Assembly (NCBI RefSeq): GCF_000026105.1
Contig: NC_008027.1
Location: 2,372,001-2,436,000, forward strand
Direction: 5' to 3'
Origin: Pseudomonas entomophila L48
GTDB taxonomy: Bacteria > Pseudomonadota > Gammaproteobacteria > Pseudomonadales > Pseudomonadaceae
DNA length: 64,000 nt
This document shows, piece after piece, positions 1 through 9,211 of this stretch. Every line of letters starts with the position of its first letter. Position 1 is the first letter of the stretch. The notes beneath the pieces are model-generated. The model had not been told where the DNA came from and ran no database searches. It was given only the letters and a program-made list of their open reading frames with translations. Position numbers and translations under genes: made by a program.

Positions 1-1
1 A

Positions 2-244
2 CGCTTCGCCATCCACGATGATGGCCAGGGAATCGAGCCGGGCGTGTTACCGCGGATCTTCGAACCCTTCTTCACCACCAAGGCCTTTGGCAAGGGCACG
101 GGGCTCGGGCTCAGCCAGGTCTACGGTTTCGCGAAGCAGAGCAATGGCGCGATCAGCGTGGACAGTCGACTGGGCGAGGGGACCTGCATGAGCCTGTACT
201 TACCGGCCACCCAGGCGGCCGATGACCTTGAACCCGGGAGGTAG
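2..244 (+). CDS. Sensor histidine kinase, C-terminal end (partial)
   Basis: The frame is open from the window edge to a TAG stop. It shows the end of a HATPase_c domain: a DDGQGI N-box/G1-type motif, then IFEPFFTTK (F box) and [14 protein letters not shown] (G2 box). This is the ATP-binding part of a histidine kinase, probably a hybrid or PAS-type kinase of the PleC/NtrB sort. The protein ends about 25 residues after the last kinase motif, so no receiver domain is fused at this end. The KaiC-like gene starts 10 bp downstream and a lone receiver follows it, so the kinase probably phosphorylates that receiver (inference). Everything N-terminal lies outside the window. Confidence 0.9.
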   Translation, partial: RFAIHDDGQGIEPGVLPRIFEPFFTTKAFGKGTGLGLSQVYGFAKQSNGAISVDSRLGEGTCMSLYLPATQAADDLEPGR

Positions 245-254
245 GTAGACAGCC

Positions 255-1700
255 ATGGTAGAACAACTCAAGCGCCTGCCCACCGGTATTCCAGGGCTCG
301 ACGCCTTGCTCAAGGGTGGGTTGGTGGCCGGCGCCTCGTACATCGTCCAGGGCCATCCGGGCTCGGGCAAGACCATCCTCGCCAACCAGCTCGCCTGCAA
401 TCATGTGCGCGACGGTGGGCGGGTGCTGGTGGCCACCTTGCTCAGCGAGTCCCATGAGCGGTTGTTCCAGTACCTGTCGACGCTGGCCTTCTTCGATCCT
501 TCCCAGGTGGGCGACGCCATTCAGTTCGTCAGTGCCTTCGATACGTTGGAACAGGACGGCCTGGACGCGGTGGTGCGTTTGTTGCGTCAGGAAATCGCCC
601 GGCAGCAGGCCAGTCTCCTGATCGTCGATGGCCTGCTCAATGCCCGTTCGCGAGCGGAGACCAGCCTGGACACCAAGAAATTCGTTTCCGAATTGCAGGG
701 GCATGCGGCATTCGCCGGCTGCACCGTGTTGCTGCTGACCAGTGCGCGCCTGGAGGAGGGCAGCCCCGAACACACCATGGTCGACGGCGTGATCGAGCTT
801 GGAGAGCACTTGGTCGGCAGTACTGCCGTACGCCATGTCCAACTGCGCAAGACCCGTGGCAGCGGGGCATTGTCCGGACGTCATGAGTGCCTGATCGACG
901 AGGATGGCCTGCAGATCTACCCGAGGCTGGAGTCGCTCTTCAGCCATCCCGGCGGGGAAGGTGGGCATACCGTGAACCAGGTGACCACAGGCGTCCCTGA
1001 CCTGGACATGATGCTTGGCGGCGGCCTTGCCCAAGGCTCCGTGAGCCTGCTGATGGGGCCATCCGGTGTCGGCAAGACAGCCTTGGGAGTCGCCTTCCTC
1101 GCCGCATCCAGCAAGGAATCGCCTGGGCTGCATTTCGGGTTTTACGAAACGCCGGTGCGTCTGCGCCTGAAGGCGGCGGCGCTGGGCTATGAGTTGGCTG
1201 GACTGGAGCGCGACGAAGCGGTGCGGTTGAGCTGGCAACCGACGACCGAAGGGCTGCTCGACCAGGTCGGCGAACGTTTGCTGCGCCAAGCCCGAGAGAT
1301 GGGCGCGCGGCGCGTGGTGATCGACAGCCTTGGCGCCTTTGGGCGCCTGGCGCTGGACCCGGCACGCCTGAATGCTTTTTTCCGTGCCTTGACCAGCGAA
1401 CTGCGGTCACGTGGTATCACCGTACTGCTGACCTGGGAGATGCGCGATATCTTCGGTTCGGAGATCACCGCCCCGGCGCCGGATCTGTCGAGCATCGTCG
1501 ATAACCTGATGCTGTTGCGGTTCGCTGAGCTTGAAGCCCGCCTGCACCGCGTGCTATCGATCGTCAAGGTGCGCGACAGCGACCACGACCCAGCCCTGCA
1601 GGCGTTGCACCTTGGGCCCCATGGCATCAGCCTGGGGCGTGTGTTCGACGGTGCCAGCGGTGTGCTCAGCGGTACGGCGGTCCCTCAGGGAGATCGCTGA
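255..1700 (+). CDS. KaiC-like double RecA-domain ATPase
   Basis: 481 residues with two RecA/KaiC-type domains in tandem. Domain 1 has Walker A GHPGSGKT at residues 33-40, followed by an SESHERL segment. Domain 2 has Walker A GPSGVGKT at 268-275, with FYETPVRLRLKAAALG after it. The layout matches circadian-clock KaiC and its non-clock bacterial homologues, which are often linked to histidine kinases. There is no kaiA or kaiB nearby. It lies between a kinase end and a receiver-only gene with very short gaps, so the three genes probably form one operon. The likely role is an ATP-driven switch within a phosphorelay; the output is not visible here. The family call is firm and the function is inferred. 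Confidence 0.88.
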   Translation: MVEQLKRLPTGIPGLDALLKGGLVAGASYIVQGHPGSGKTILANQLACNHVRDGGRVLVATLLSESHERLFQYLSTLAFFDPSQVGDAIQFVSAFDTLEQDGLDAVVRLLRQEIARQQASLLIVDGLLNARSRAETSLDTKKFVSELQGHAAFAGCTVLLLTSARLEEGSPEHTMVDGVIELGEHLVGSTAVRHVQLRKTRGSGALSGRHECLIDEDGLQIYPRLESLFSHPGGEGGHTVNQVTTGVPDLDMMLGGGLAQGSVSLLMGPSGVGKTALGVAFLAASSKESPGLHFGFYETPVRLRLKAAALGYELAGLERDEAVRLSWQPTTEGLLDQVGERLLRQAREMGARRVVIDSLGAFGRLALDPARLNAFFRALTSELRSRGITVLLTWEMRDIFGSEITAPAPDLSSIVDNLMLLRFAELEARLHRVLSIVKVRDSDHDPALQALHLGPHGISLGRVFDGASGVLSGTAVPQGDR

Positions 1701-1712
1701 TGGGATAGTGCG

Positions 1713-2072
1713 ATGAATACCATCCTGATCGTCGATGACGAGTACCTGATAGCCGACATCCTGGGCTTTGCCCTGGAGGATGAAGGCTTTCTGGTGGAAA
1801 AGGCCAGTAACGGGCACAAGGCCCTGGATGCACTGAAAGAGAAGCGCGTGGACCTGGTGATCACCGACTATATGATGCCGGTGCAGAATGGTTTGGAGCT
1901 GGCGCGGGCGATTCGCGAGGACCCGCAACTCCCGGACCTGCCAGTGATTCTCATGAGCGGCGCGCAGGCCAGCCAGGGGCGCGATTGCCCGGAACTATTC
2001 GCGGCGGTATTCGACAAGCCATTCGACATGGACAGGATGATCGCCAAGGTGCGCGAACTGCTGGGCACCTGA
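1713..2072 (+). CDS. Single-domain response regulator (receiver only)
   Basis: 119 residues forming one CheY-like receiver and nothing else. The acidic pocket is in IVDDE (residues 6-10). The phospho-acceptor is D52 in VITDYMMP, the switch serine is S82 in LMSGAQ, and the conserved lysine is K102 in FDKPF. No DNA-binding or enzymatic output domain follows. The start is 12 bp after the KaiC-like gene. It is probably the phosphorylation partner of the kinase at the window edge and may act on the KaiC-like ATPase by protein contact (inference from gene order). Confidence 0.9.
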   Translation: MNTILIVDDEYLIADILGFALEDEGFLVEKASNGHKALDALKEKRVDLVITDYMMPVQNGLELARAIREDPQLPDLPVILMSGAQASQGRDCPELFAAVFDKPFDMDRMIAKVRELLGT

Positions 2073-2147
2073 GGCGCGAGGTGGGCTCCCCCCGCGTGGG
2101 CGGGCAGTCGATCAGACGCGTCCGTGCGGCTTGATACTGGGTAGTTG

Positions 2148-2345
2148 TCAGTGGTGCTCGTCACCTTTCTCCGGGGCTGGGCTACCGGCCTGGATACGCT
2201 TGAAAATCTCTTCACGGTGCACCTGGACATCCTTTGGCGCATCGATGCCGATCCTCACTTGCATCCCCTTGACGCCCAGAATGGTGACTTTGATGTCATC
2301 GTTGATGACGATACTTTCGCCAACCTTGCGGGTGAGTATCAGCAT
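2148..2345 (-). CDS. csrA: Carbon storage regulator CsrA/RsmA
   Basis: 65 residues starting [16 protein letters not shown], the textbook CsrA N-terminus. It has the [24 protein letters not shown] core that forms the dimeric RNA-binding fold, including VHREEI with the key RNA-contacting arginine. CsrA binds GGA motifs in mRNA leaders and represses or stabilises translation. I placed the start at 2345 because AAGGAG lies just upstream of that ATG; a longer frame exists but adds 15 unconserved residues. The C-terminal tail after about residue 50 is variable in the family. Pseudomonads usually carry several csrA paralogues. It is convergent with the KaiC-like/receiver operon. Confidence 0.95.
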   Translation of the reverse strand: MLILTRKVGESIVINDDIKVTILGVKGMQVRIGIDAPKDVQVHREEIFKRIQAGSPAPEKGDEHH

Positions 2346-2608
2346 GTAGTTCTCCTTGGTGGTGTAGAAAACCGCGGGGCCTGTGCCCAACGGGTGGGAG
2401 CTCGTCCCTCTTCCTTCTCATTAAAGACGCTTTCGGCGGATAGTAATTCCCTGGCAGACAAATTCTGTTGCCAGTCTTCAGGTGCAGGTGCCGATGAAAA
2501 TGGCGAAACCATCATCGACGGAGGTGCTCGGTGGCAAGGATAGGGTGCTTGGCGTCATATGGGAAATTTCTGTGCTCGATGGGCTAAATAGGCAGAGTCA
2601 ATGATCGT

Positions 2609-3619
2609 CTAGGCCTGCAGGTCCTGCAGGAAGCGCAACAGTGCCACTTCCTCCCGTTCCAGGCCCTTGCGCTGGCGGACACGAGGCAGCTTGGCCAGGT
2701 GCCCGAGCTGGAACTGTTCCAGCACGGCAGGGTGGATGTAGCAGCGCCGGCAGACCGCCGGGGTGTTTCCCAAGCGGGCCGCCACCTGGCGGACTATCGC
2801 GGCCACCTGGCGGCGGGCCTCGCTGATGGGTTCCCACGCCAGCGGTTTCAACAAGTCGAGGGCCAGGGTGCTGCCTGCCCAGGTGCGATAGTCCTTGGCC
2901 GTGAAGTCGGCCCCGGTGAGTTGCTGGATGAACTGGTTGATTTCGGTCGAGCCCACGCAGTGACGTTGTCCTTGCTCGTCGAGGTACTGGAACAATGCCT
3001 GGCCGGGTAGTTCGATGCAGCGCTTGAGCAGCCCGGCCAGGCGCCTGTCGCGCAATGTGACGTCATGCTCGACGCCGCGCTTGCCCCGGAACTGGAAGCG
3101 CATGATGCTGCCACGGACCCTGACGTGACGCGTCGCGAGGGTAGTCAGTCCATAGGAGCGATTGTCGCGAAGGTACTGTCGGTTACCGATGCGTATCAGC
3201 GTGTTGTCGAGCAGGCTGATCACCAGTGCCATGACCTTCTCCCGGCCCAGGCCGGGACATGCCAGGTGTCGATCCAACTGTTTTCGCAGGTTCGGCAGGG
3301 CTTCGGCGAAGGCCAGCATGCGGTCGTACTTGTGCTGGTCGCGCAGTTCGCGCCACAGGGCGTGGTAGCGGTACTGCTTGCGCCCGCGGGCGTCACGCCC
3401 GGTGGCCTGCAGATGCCCCTGCGGATCGGCGCAGATCCACACGTCGGTATAGGCGGGCGGAATCACCAGCGCGGCGATGCGAGCGAGCGTTTCAGTATCG
3501 CGAATCCGCTGGCCTTGCCTGTCGAAGTAATGAAAGCGCTCGCGCCAAAGACGCCGCGTCAGGCCGGGCTGAGTGTCATCGACGTAATGCAGTGAAGCAG
3601 GCAACGGGCAGTCAGGCAT
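2609..3619 (-). CDS. DNA topoisomerase IB (poxvirus-like)
   Basis: About 336 residues of the bacterial/poxviral type IB topoisomerase family. The enzyme relaxes supercoils by nicking one strand through a 3'-phosphotyrosine. Visible signatures are GRKQYRYH (first catalytic arginine/lysine region), REKVMALVISLLDNTLIRIGN, YGLTTL, KDYRTWAGS and the C-terminal CRRCYIHP, whose tyrosine should be the nucleophile. I prefer the start at 3619 because AGGATCGCC precedes it; an in-frame ATG at 3643 has no clear ribosome site. The gene begins 56 bp after the modC stop on the same strand, so some read-through from the mod operon is possible. Between it and csrA are about 260 bp in which I see no gene. Confidence 0.9.
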   Translation of the reverse strand: MPDCPLPASLHYVDDTQPGLTRRLWRERFHYFDRQGQRIRDTETLARIAALVIPPAYTDVWICADPQGHLQATGRDARGRKQYRYHALWRELRDQHKYDRMLAFAEALPNLRKQLDRHLACPGLGREKVMALVISLLDNTLIRIGNRQYLRDNRSYGLTTLATRHVRVRGSIMRFQFRGKRGVEHDVTLRDRRLAGLLKRCIELPGQALFQYLDEQGQRHCVGSTEINQFIQQLTGADFTAKDYRTWAGSTLALDLLKPLAWEPISEARRQVAAIVRQVAARLGNTPAVCRRCYIHPAVLEQFQLGHLAKLPRVRQRKGLEREEVALLRFLQDLQA

Positions 3620-3675
3620 TCTGGCGATCCTGGCAAGGGTCATGCTGCAGTGGACACCCGCAGCATTGGCATTGC

Positions 3676-4767
3676 TCAACCCAGCAGTGCCACCGACTTG
3701 ATCTGCGCCCACAGCGTTTGGCCTGCCTGCACGCCCAACTGCTCGGCCGAGTAGCGGGTAATGCGTGCCAGCAGCGGGTTGCCGGCGGCATCCAGGCTGA
3801 CCAGAACATGGGCCGGGTTGTCGGCGGGGCGGCATTCGCGTACCCGGACCGGCAAGCGGTTGAGGATGCTTGAGGCAGCGTCGGCGTTCAGCGCCAGGCT
3901 CACGTCGCGCGCCTGCACCTTGAGCCGCAGGGTGCTGCCGACATGCAGGTCGGGATGGGCGATGCGCAGCAGTTGCCCGTCGCTGCCGGGCAGGCGCAGG
4001 TCGAACAATCCGTAATGTGGGTCATGGCCGACCACCACCCCTTCAAGCACGACGCCGGCGTCCTCGCCCTGGGCCAGCGACAGGTCGAGGCGGGCCAGGG
4101 TCTGGCCGATGGGGCCACTGGCCACGGCCTTGCCCTGTTCCAGCAGCACCAGATGGTCGGCCAGGCGTGCCACTTCGTCCTGGGCATGGCTGACGTAGAT
4201 CAGCGGGATGTCCAGTTCATCGTGCAGGCGTTCGAGGTAGGGCAGGATTTCGCGTTTGCGCGCGTTGTCCAGGGCCGCCAGGGGTTCGTCCATCAGCAGC
4301 AGCCGCGGGCTGCTGAGCAGCGCCCGGGCAATGCCGACACGCTGGGCCTCGCCACCGGACAGCGTTGCCGGCTTGCGTTCGAGCAGGTGGCCGATACCGA
4401 GCAGTTGGCAGGCTTGCGCCTGGTTGATCTTGCGCTCGGCGGGGGCGATGCGGCGCCAACCGAATTCCAGGTTGGCGCGTACTGACAAGTGCGGAAACAG
4501 GCTGGCTTCCTGGAATACATAGCCCACCGGGCGTTTGTGGGGGGCGAGGAATAGACCGCGTGCGCTGTCTTCCCAGACCTCGCCGTTGACCTCGATGTAG
4601 GCGCTGGCGGCACGTTCGAGCCCGGCCAGGCAGCGCAGGCAGGAGGTCTTGCCCGAGCCCGAGTGGCCGAACAGGGCGCTGATGCCACGGCCAGGCAGGC
4701 ACAGGTCGACATCCAGGGTGAAATCGTCGCGGGCCAGTTTCAGGCGCGCCTGTATCGCTTTGGTCAT
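3676..4767 (-). CDS. modC: Molybdate ABC transporter ATP-binding protein ModC
   Basis: 363 residues: an ABC ATPase followed by a C-terminal molybdate/tungstate-binding (MOP/TOBE) domain. Walker A is GHSGSGKT, the signature is [15 protein letters not shown], Walker B is [12 protein letters not shown], and the H-loop lies in IYVSHAQDE. The C-terminal 120 residues carry the MOP-type segment ([14 protein letters not shown]). It energises molybdate import with ModB and ModA. The ATG at 4767 lies 1 bp past the modB stop, so translation is coupled. A 12-codon upstream extension exists but overlaps modB and is not needed. Confidence 0.96.
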   Translation of the reverse strand: MTKAIQARLKLARDDFTLDVDLCLPGRGISALFGHSGSGKTSCLRCLAGLERAASAYIEVNGEVWEDSARGLFLAPHKRPVGYVFQEASLFPHLSVRANLEFGWRRIAPAERKINQAQACQLLGIGHLLERKPATLSGGEAQRVGIARALLSSPRLLLMDEPLAALDNARKREILPYLERLHDELDIPLIYVSHAQDEVARLADHLVLLEQGKAVASGPIGQTLARLDLSLAQGEDAGVVLEGVVVGHDPHYGLFDLRLPGSDGQLLRIAHPDLHVGSTLRLKVQARDVSLALNADAASSILNRLPVRVRECRPADNPAHVLVSLDAAGNPLLARITRYSAEQLGVQAGQTLWAQIKSVALLG

Positions 4768-4768
4768 T

Positions 4769-5448
4769 TCAGCTCCAGCCCGCCTTGCCACGGCGGCCAG
4801 CATAGAGCATCAGCAGCACCAGGAAGGAGAACACCAGCATCGCCCCGGCCAGCCAGTGGGCCTGGGCGTATTCCATGGCTTCGACATGATCGAAGATCTG
4901 CACCGAAACCACGCGGGTCTTGTCGGGGATGTTGCCACCGATCATCAGCACCACGCCGAATTCGCCCACGGTGTGGGCGAAGCCGAGGATGCTGGCGGTG
5001 ATGAAGCCGGGACGGGCCAGCGGCAGCACCACGTGGACGAAGGTGTCCCAGGGGCTGGCGCGCAGCGTCGCTGCCACCTCCAGTGGGCGCTGGCCGATGG
5101 CGCCGAAGGCGTTCTGCAGCGGTTGCACCACGAAGGGCATGGAGTACACCACCGAGCCGATCACCAGCCCGGTGAAGCTGAACACCACGCTACCCAGGCC
5201 CAGGGCCTGGGTCGTCTGGCCAATCCAGCCGTGGGGGCCGAGGGCCAGCAGCAGGTAGAAACCGATCACCGTCGGTGGCAGCACCAGGGGCAGGGCCACC
5301 ACCGCGCCGATCGGCCCGCGCAGCCAGGAGCGGGTGCGGGCCAGCCACCAGGCGATGGGCGTGCCCACCACCAGGAGGATGGCTGTGGTCAGGCTGGCCA
5401 GCTTGATGGTCAGCCAGATCGCCCCCAGGTCACTGGCGTCGAGCGGCA

Positions 5449-5449
<1 letters not shown>
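4769..5449 (-). CDS. modB: Molybdate ABC transporter permease ModB
   Basis: 226 residues with about five hydrophobic segments. The permease EAA loop is [26 protein letters not shown], which contacts the ModC ATPase, and [14 protein letters not shown] is typical of ModB. The start codon overlaps the modA stop (ATGA), and modC follows within 1 bp, giving a strict modA-modB-modC operon on the minus strand. Length and motifs are ordinary for the family. Confidence 0.96.
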
Positions 5450-6234
<785 letters not shown>

Positions 6235-6238
6235 TTAT

Positions 6239-6262
6239 CGTTATGTCGTGGAATATATAGCG
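6239..6262 (-). promoter_or_regulatory. ModE-binding site upstream of modA
   Basis: Read on the minus strand, the 24-base site runs CGCTATAT, eight spacer-like bases, then ACATAACG. This matches in length and arm sequence what I recall of the E. coli modA ModE operator (CGTTATAT ... ACATAACG). It lies 32 bp before the modA start, where a repressor would block transcription. No modE gene lies in the window. Confidence 0.7.
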
Positions 6263-6265
6263 ATA

Positions 6266-6291
6266 AGCCACCCGTCGGGAAGAGGGTGGCT
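6266..6291 (-). terminator. Hairpin between nmo and modA, possible terminator
   Basis: Perfect 8-bp arms AGCCACCC and GGGTGGCT with a 10-base loop, placed after the nitronate monooxygenase stop and directly upstream of the ModE box. The downstream T-richness on the minus strand is weak (TTATCG), so termination is plausible but not certain. Confidence 0.4.
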
Positions 6292-6304
6292 CGGAAAAAC
6301 CTGA

Positions 6305-7378
6305 TCAGAAAGTCAGTTTTTTCAGTGCGTTGTCCGCGATGTCCCGGGTCCGTTCGCCTGCCGGCATGTGCCGCCCAAGCCGCAAGGCCTGGCCCGACCA
6401 CAGGTTGCTGAAATCGGCATTGCCCTGCGCATCGGTGATTGCCCGCAATGGCATCAGCGCGCCGCCTGCCAGCGGGAAGCGTGGGGCGAGGGTATTCATC
6501 GGCCCCAGTTCGCGCATGAGGCGGTTGTTGATGCCCCGCGCGGGGCGGCCAGTGAACAGGTTGGTCAGCGCTGTATCGCTGGCCGGAGCCGTGTCCAGCG
6601 CGTGACGGTGGGCCGCGGAGACTTTCGCTTCCGGGCAGAACAAGTAGGCGGTGCCGATCTGCGCCGCCGAGGCGCCCAGTGCCAGGGCGGCGACCAGTCC
6701 GCGGTGGTCGCTGATCCCGCCAGCGGCGATCACGGGCACCCGCACGGCATCGACGATCTGCGGTACCAGGGCGAAGGTGCCGATCTGGCTGGTGATGTCT
6801 TCGCTGAGGAACATGCCGCGATGGCCGCCGGCTTCATAGCCCATGGCGATGATCGCGTCGCAGCCCCGCTGCTCCAGCCAGAGGGCTTCCTCGACCGTGG
6901 TGGCGCTGGACAATACCTTGGCGCCCGAAGCCTTGACCCGTTGCAGCAGGTCGGCCGAAGGCAAGCCAAAGTGAAAGCTGACCACTTCCGGGCGCATCGC
7001 CTCGATCAACTGGCAGCTTCGTTCGTCGAAGGGCGCCCGGTTGGACACGGGTGTCGGCGCCTCGAAGTCTGCCCCAAGCTCTTGGTAGTAGGGCTTGAGT
7101 GCCTGTTTCCAGCGCGCGTCGCGTTCAGGGTCGGGCGCAGGTGGCTGGTGGCAGAAGAAGTTCAGGTTGAGCGGGCCTTGGCAGGCGGCCCGGAACGCCT
7201 CGATCTCGCCGCGCACCTGTTCAAGAGTGAGCATGGCGCACGGCAGGGCGCCCAGACCGCCGGCATTGCCCACGGCGATGGCCATGGCCGCGCCGCTGGC
7301 GCCGGCCATGGGCGCCTGGAGGATGGGCACCTCGATGCCCAGCAGGTCGAGGATGCGGCGGTCTTGCCAGGTGCTCAT
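6305..7378 (-). CDS. Nitronate monooxygenase (2-nitropropane dioxygenase family)
   Basis: 357 residues of the FMN-dependent NMO/NPD TIM-barrel family, which oxidises alkyl nitronates such as propionate-3-nitronate. Motifs include VPILQAPMAGASG at the N-terminus, FHFGLPS, GCDAIIAMGYEAGGHRG (phosphate/FMN region with the family's catalytic histidine) and VIAAGGISDHRGLVAALALGASAAQIGTAYL. The start at 7378 has AAAGGAGTCGCC in front. A longer upstream frame is an artefact covering the next two genes. It stands at the 3' end of a small same-strand cluster with the 56-residue ORF and DUF1883. Confidence 0.92.
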   Translation of the reverse strand: MSTWQDRRILDLLGIEVPILQAPMAGASGAAMAIAVGNAGGLGALPCAMLTLEQVRGEIEAFRAACQGPLNLNFFCHQPPAPDPERDARWKQALKPYYQELGADFEAPTPVSNRAPFDERSCQLIEAMRPEVVSFHFGLPSADLLQRVKASGAKVLSSATTVEEALWLEQRGCDAIIAMGYEAGGHRGMFLSEDITSQIGTFALVPQIVDAVRVPVIAAGGISDHRGLVAALALGASAAQIGTAYLFCPEAKVSAAHRHALDTAPASDTALTNLFTGRPARGINNRLMRELGPMNTLAPRFPLAGGALMPLRAITDAQGNADFSNLWSGQALRLGRHMPAGERTRDIADNALKKLTF

Positions 7379-7413
7379 GGGCGACTCCTTTCGTGCGGCT
7401 GGATCGGACGTGG

Positions 7414-7584
7414 TTACAGCGCCTTGCTCACCTGGATGTCGCTGATCTTGTCGGCGTCGTCGCCGTGGATCTTGCGCAGGGCTTCCCGGGCTTGCTCGAG
7501 GGAAGCATCCGGCATCTGGGCGAAGTCCCAACGGCGCTCGCCGTCGAGTTTGTACTTGATCACATACTTGATGGTCTGGGTCAT
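7414..7584 (-). CDS. Small conserved-looking protein, 56 residues
   Basis: A short reading frame, MTQTIKYVIKYKLDGERRWD followed by a helical acidic/basic segment (PDASLEQAREALRKIHGDDADKI) and ending SKAL. The start has GGATAAG eight bases upstream and lies 6 bp after the stop of the DUF1883 gene, so the two are almost certainly co-transcribed. The codon bias and ordered beta-helix-like pattern suggest a real gene. The function is unknown; I do not recognise a named domain. Confidence 0.7.
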   Translation of the reverse strand: MTQTIKYVIKYKLDGERRWDFAQMPDASLEQAREALRKIHGDDADKISDIQVSKAL

Positions 7585-7590
7585 GCGGTC

Positions 7591-7893
7591 TTATCCGAGT
7601 TTCGACGACGAGCGGCGAATGATCTTGATCTTGTGGGTGAGCGTCGGCTTGCGTGTTACCGAGATCGGCCGCGTGGTCACGGTGTCGATGGTGATGTTCC
7701 AGAAACCGGTGCTGGGTACGGTGATCTTGGCCGGGAAGCGTTCGAAGTGGCCGCCGTGGTACGTGTGCCGGCCGCCGTTCTTGAAACTGCGGAAGTTGGC
7801 GTCGTTCATCAGGCGGATATTGCAGCGCTGGGAGCACTCGATGACGACGATGTCGTCCTCGTTCAGGTGCTCGCGCTGGTGTACGAATTTCAT
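7591..7893 (-). CDS. DUF1883 domain protein
   Basis: 100 residues: MKFVHQREHLNEDDIVVIEC, then SQRCNIRLMNDANFRSFKNGGRH, a GGHFERFPAKITVPSTGFWNITID strand region, and a basic tail (KIKIIRRSSSKLG). This matches the small beta-rich DUF1883 family as I remember it. The family is found alone in proteobacteria and, in some relatives, fused to TIR domains. The ATG at 7893 is the conserved start; the longer frame upstream lacks support. Its molecular role is not known. It leads a short unit with the 56-residue ORF. Confidence 0.82.
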   Translation of the reverse strand: MKFVHQREHLNEDDIVVIECSQRCNIRLMNDANFRSFKNGGRHTYHGGHFERFPAKITVPSTGFWNITIDTVTTRPISVTRKPTLTHKIKIIRRSSSKLG

Positions 7894-8055
7894 GGGGTGC
7901 TCCGCAAGGATTGGTTCAGCAAAGGCGAACGATATCACGATGTGAGGGTACACTTGCGCCCTGGCTGGCCGGGCCAGGGAGATTTCTGCCAGAGCAGGGA
8001 GCAAAACCGCCCGGATGTGGTCACAGGATGACTTTCGATGTTGGAGATGGCGTGG

Positions 8056-8415
8056 ATGAAGTGGATGGTAGTGGCAGCGGCGCTGGCGTTGGGTGGTTGT
8101 GTCAGCGTGGCGGAACTGGAACAGTCGCACGCGACCCTGGATGTGATCTCCGGCAAGACGCCGCGCGAGTATGCCGATTGCGTCAAGCACAATCTTGCCG
8201 ATACGCGGGATCCGCTGCAGGAAGAGGAGACTGGCGATTCGCTGCGCCTGATCGTGCCGCAGAAGGTGTCTGCGGGTGTCGGCCCTGCCGCATTGGTGGA
8301 TATCGACAAGCGTGGCAGTGGTAGCACCATCAAGGTTTATGAGCGCTTGAACAACTTCCCGCTGCGCCTGGGCGATGTGCGCACGGCAACGACCGAGTGC
8401 ATCTCGGGTTCTTGA
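8056..8415 (+). CDS. Small outer-membrane or periplasmic lipoprotein
   Basis: About 119 residues. MKWMVVAAALALGGC is a compact type II signal peptide with lipobox LGGC and cysteine at residue 15. The mature part (AELEQSHATLDVISGKTPREYADCVKHNL) has a second cysteine, and a third lies near the end (TTECISGS), so a disulphide is possible. GGAG sits nine bases before the ATG at 8056; an in-frame ATG at 8038 is also possible. The family is conserved-hypothetical in Pseudomonas to my eye; no function is known. It is divergent from the DUF1883 unit. Confidence 0.8.
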   Translation: MKWMVVAAALALGGCVSVAELEQSHATLDVISGKTPREYADCVKHNLADTRDPLQEEETGDSLRLIVPQKVSAGVGPAALVDIDKRGSGSTIKVYERLNNFPLRLGDVRTATTECISGS

Positions 8416-8560
8416 TCCAGCTCAGCAAATGAGCGATTAACCAGCGGAATGTACGTTTCCTGCCCGGTGACGCGTTGTCGCACACCGGGGAATAGGCCTA
8501 GTATTTCTGGGCTTATATCGAATAAGCCTAAGCTTATAACAAGGAAATGGAGCCTCCGTG

Positions 8561-9211
8561 ATGAAACCCTTGAGCCGTGTCGTGATCAGCAGTCTGCTGG
8601 TCCTGGCCTGGCCCTCGGCGCATGCTGCCGATGGCCAGAAAATCTTCAACCAGGGCGGACAGAACCCCGCTGCCATGGCCTGCCTGGGTTGCCATGGCGC
8701 CGACGGCAAGGGTATTGCCGCCGCTGGTTTTCCCCGCCTGGCCGGCTTGCCTGCCGGCTATCTCGCCAAGCAACTGCACGACTTTCGCAACGCCAGCCGC
8801 AAGCAGGCGGTAATGGAGCCGTTGGCCAAGGCGCTGGACGATGCGGAAATCGAAGCGGTCAGCGCTTACCTGAGCACGCTCCCGGCTGACGCGGCCCCCG
8901 ATCAACGCCGCCAGCAGATCGCCACCGATCCGGTCACCCGCCTGGCACTGTATGGCGACTGGAGCCGCCAGATCCCCGGTTGCGTGCAATGCCATGGGCC
9001 TGGCGGCAGTGGTGTTGGCGAGCACTTTCCACCCTTGGCCGGGCAGCCGGCCGGTTACCTGGTTGCGCAGCTCAATGCCTGGCGCGACGGCAGTCGCAGC
9101 AACGACCCTAATCAGTTGATGGTCAATGTCGCCAAGGCGATGACCGACGCCGAGGTCAAGGCGGTCGCCGAGTACTTCGCCCATCCCGCCGTCCAGGAGG
9201 CCAAGCCATGA
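8561..9211 (+). CDS. tsdB: Di-heme cytochrome c4-type protein, TsdB-like
   Basis: About 216 residues. A Sec signal (MKPLSRVVISSLLVLAWPSAHA) is followed by two c-type heme repeats, CLGCH and CVQCH, each in the cytochrome c4 context (CHGADGKG; FPRLAGLPAGYLAKQL; FPPLAGQPAGYLVAQL). It acts in the periplasm as an electron carrier. Its stop overlaps the start of the thiosulfate-dehydrogenase-like gene (ATGA). This is the known tsdB-tsdA arrangement, where TsdB takes electrons from TsdA. GGAG lies eight bases before the ATG; a GTG three bases earlier is less likely. The symbol rests on the neighbour as much as on the sequence. Confidence 0.8.
   Translation: MKPLSRVVISSLLVLAWPSAHAADGQKIFNQGGQNPAAMACLGCHGADGKGIAAAGFPRLAGLPAGYLAKQLHDFRNASRKQAVMEPLAKALDDAEIEAVSAYLSTLPADAAPDQRRQQIATDPVTRLALYGDWSRQIPGCVQCHGPGGSGVGEHFPPLAGQPAGYLVAQLNAWRDGSRSNDPNQLMVNVAKAMTDAEVKAVAEYFAHPAVQEAKP

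Noticed and set aside
255..2072. A circadian clock locus.
   Set aside because: Only a KaiC-like gene is present; no kaiA or kaiB, and the kinase/receiver context points to general signalling.
6368..7945. 525-codon plus-strand frame over the nitronate monooxygenase region.
   Set aside because: Antisense to three supported genes with ribosome sites; no recognisable protein text.
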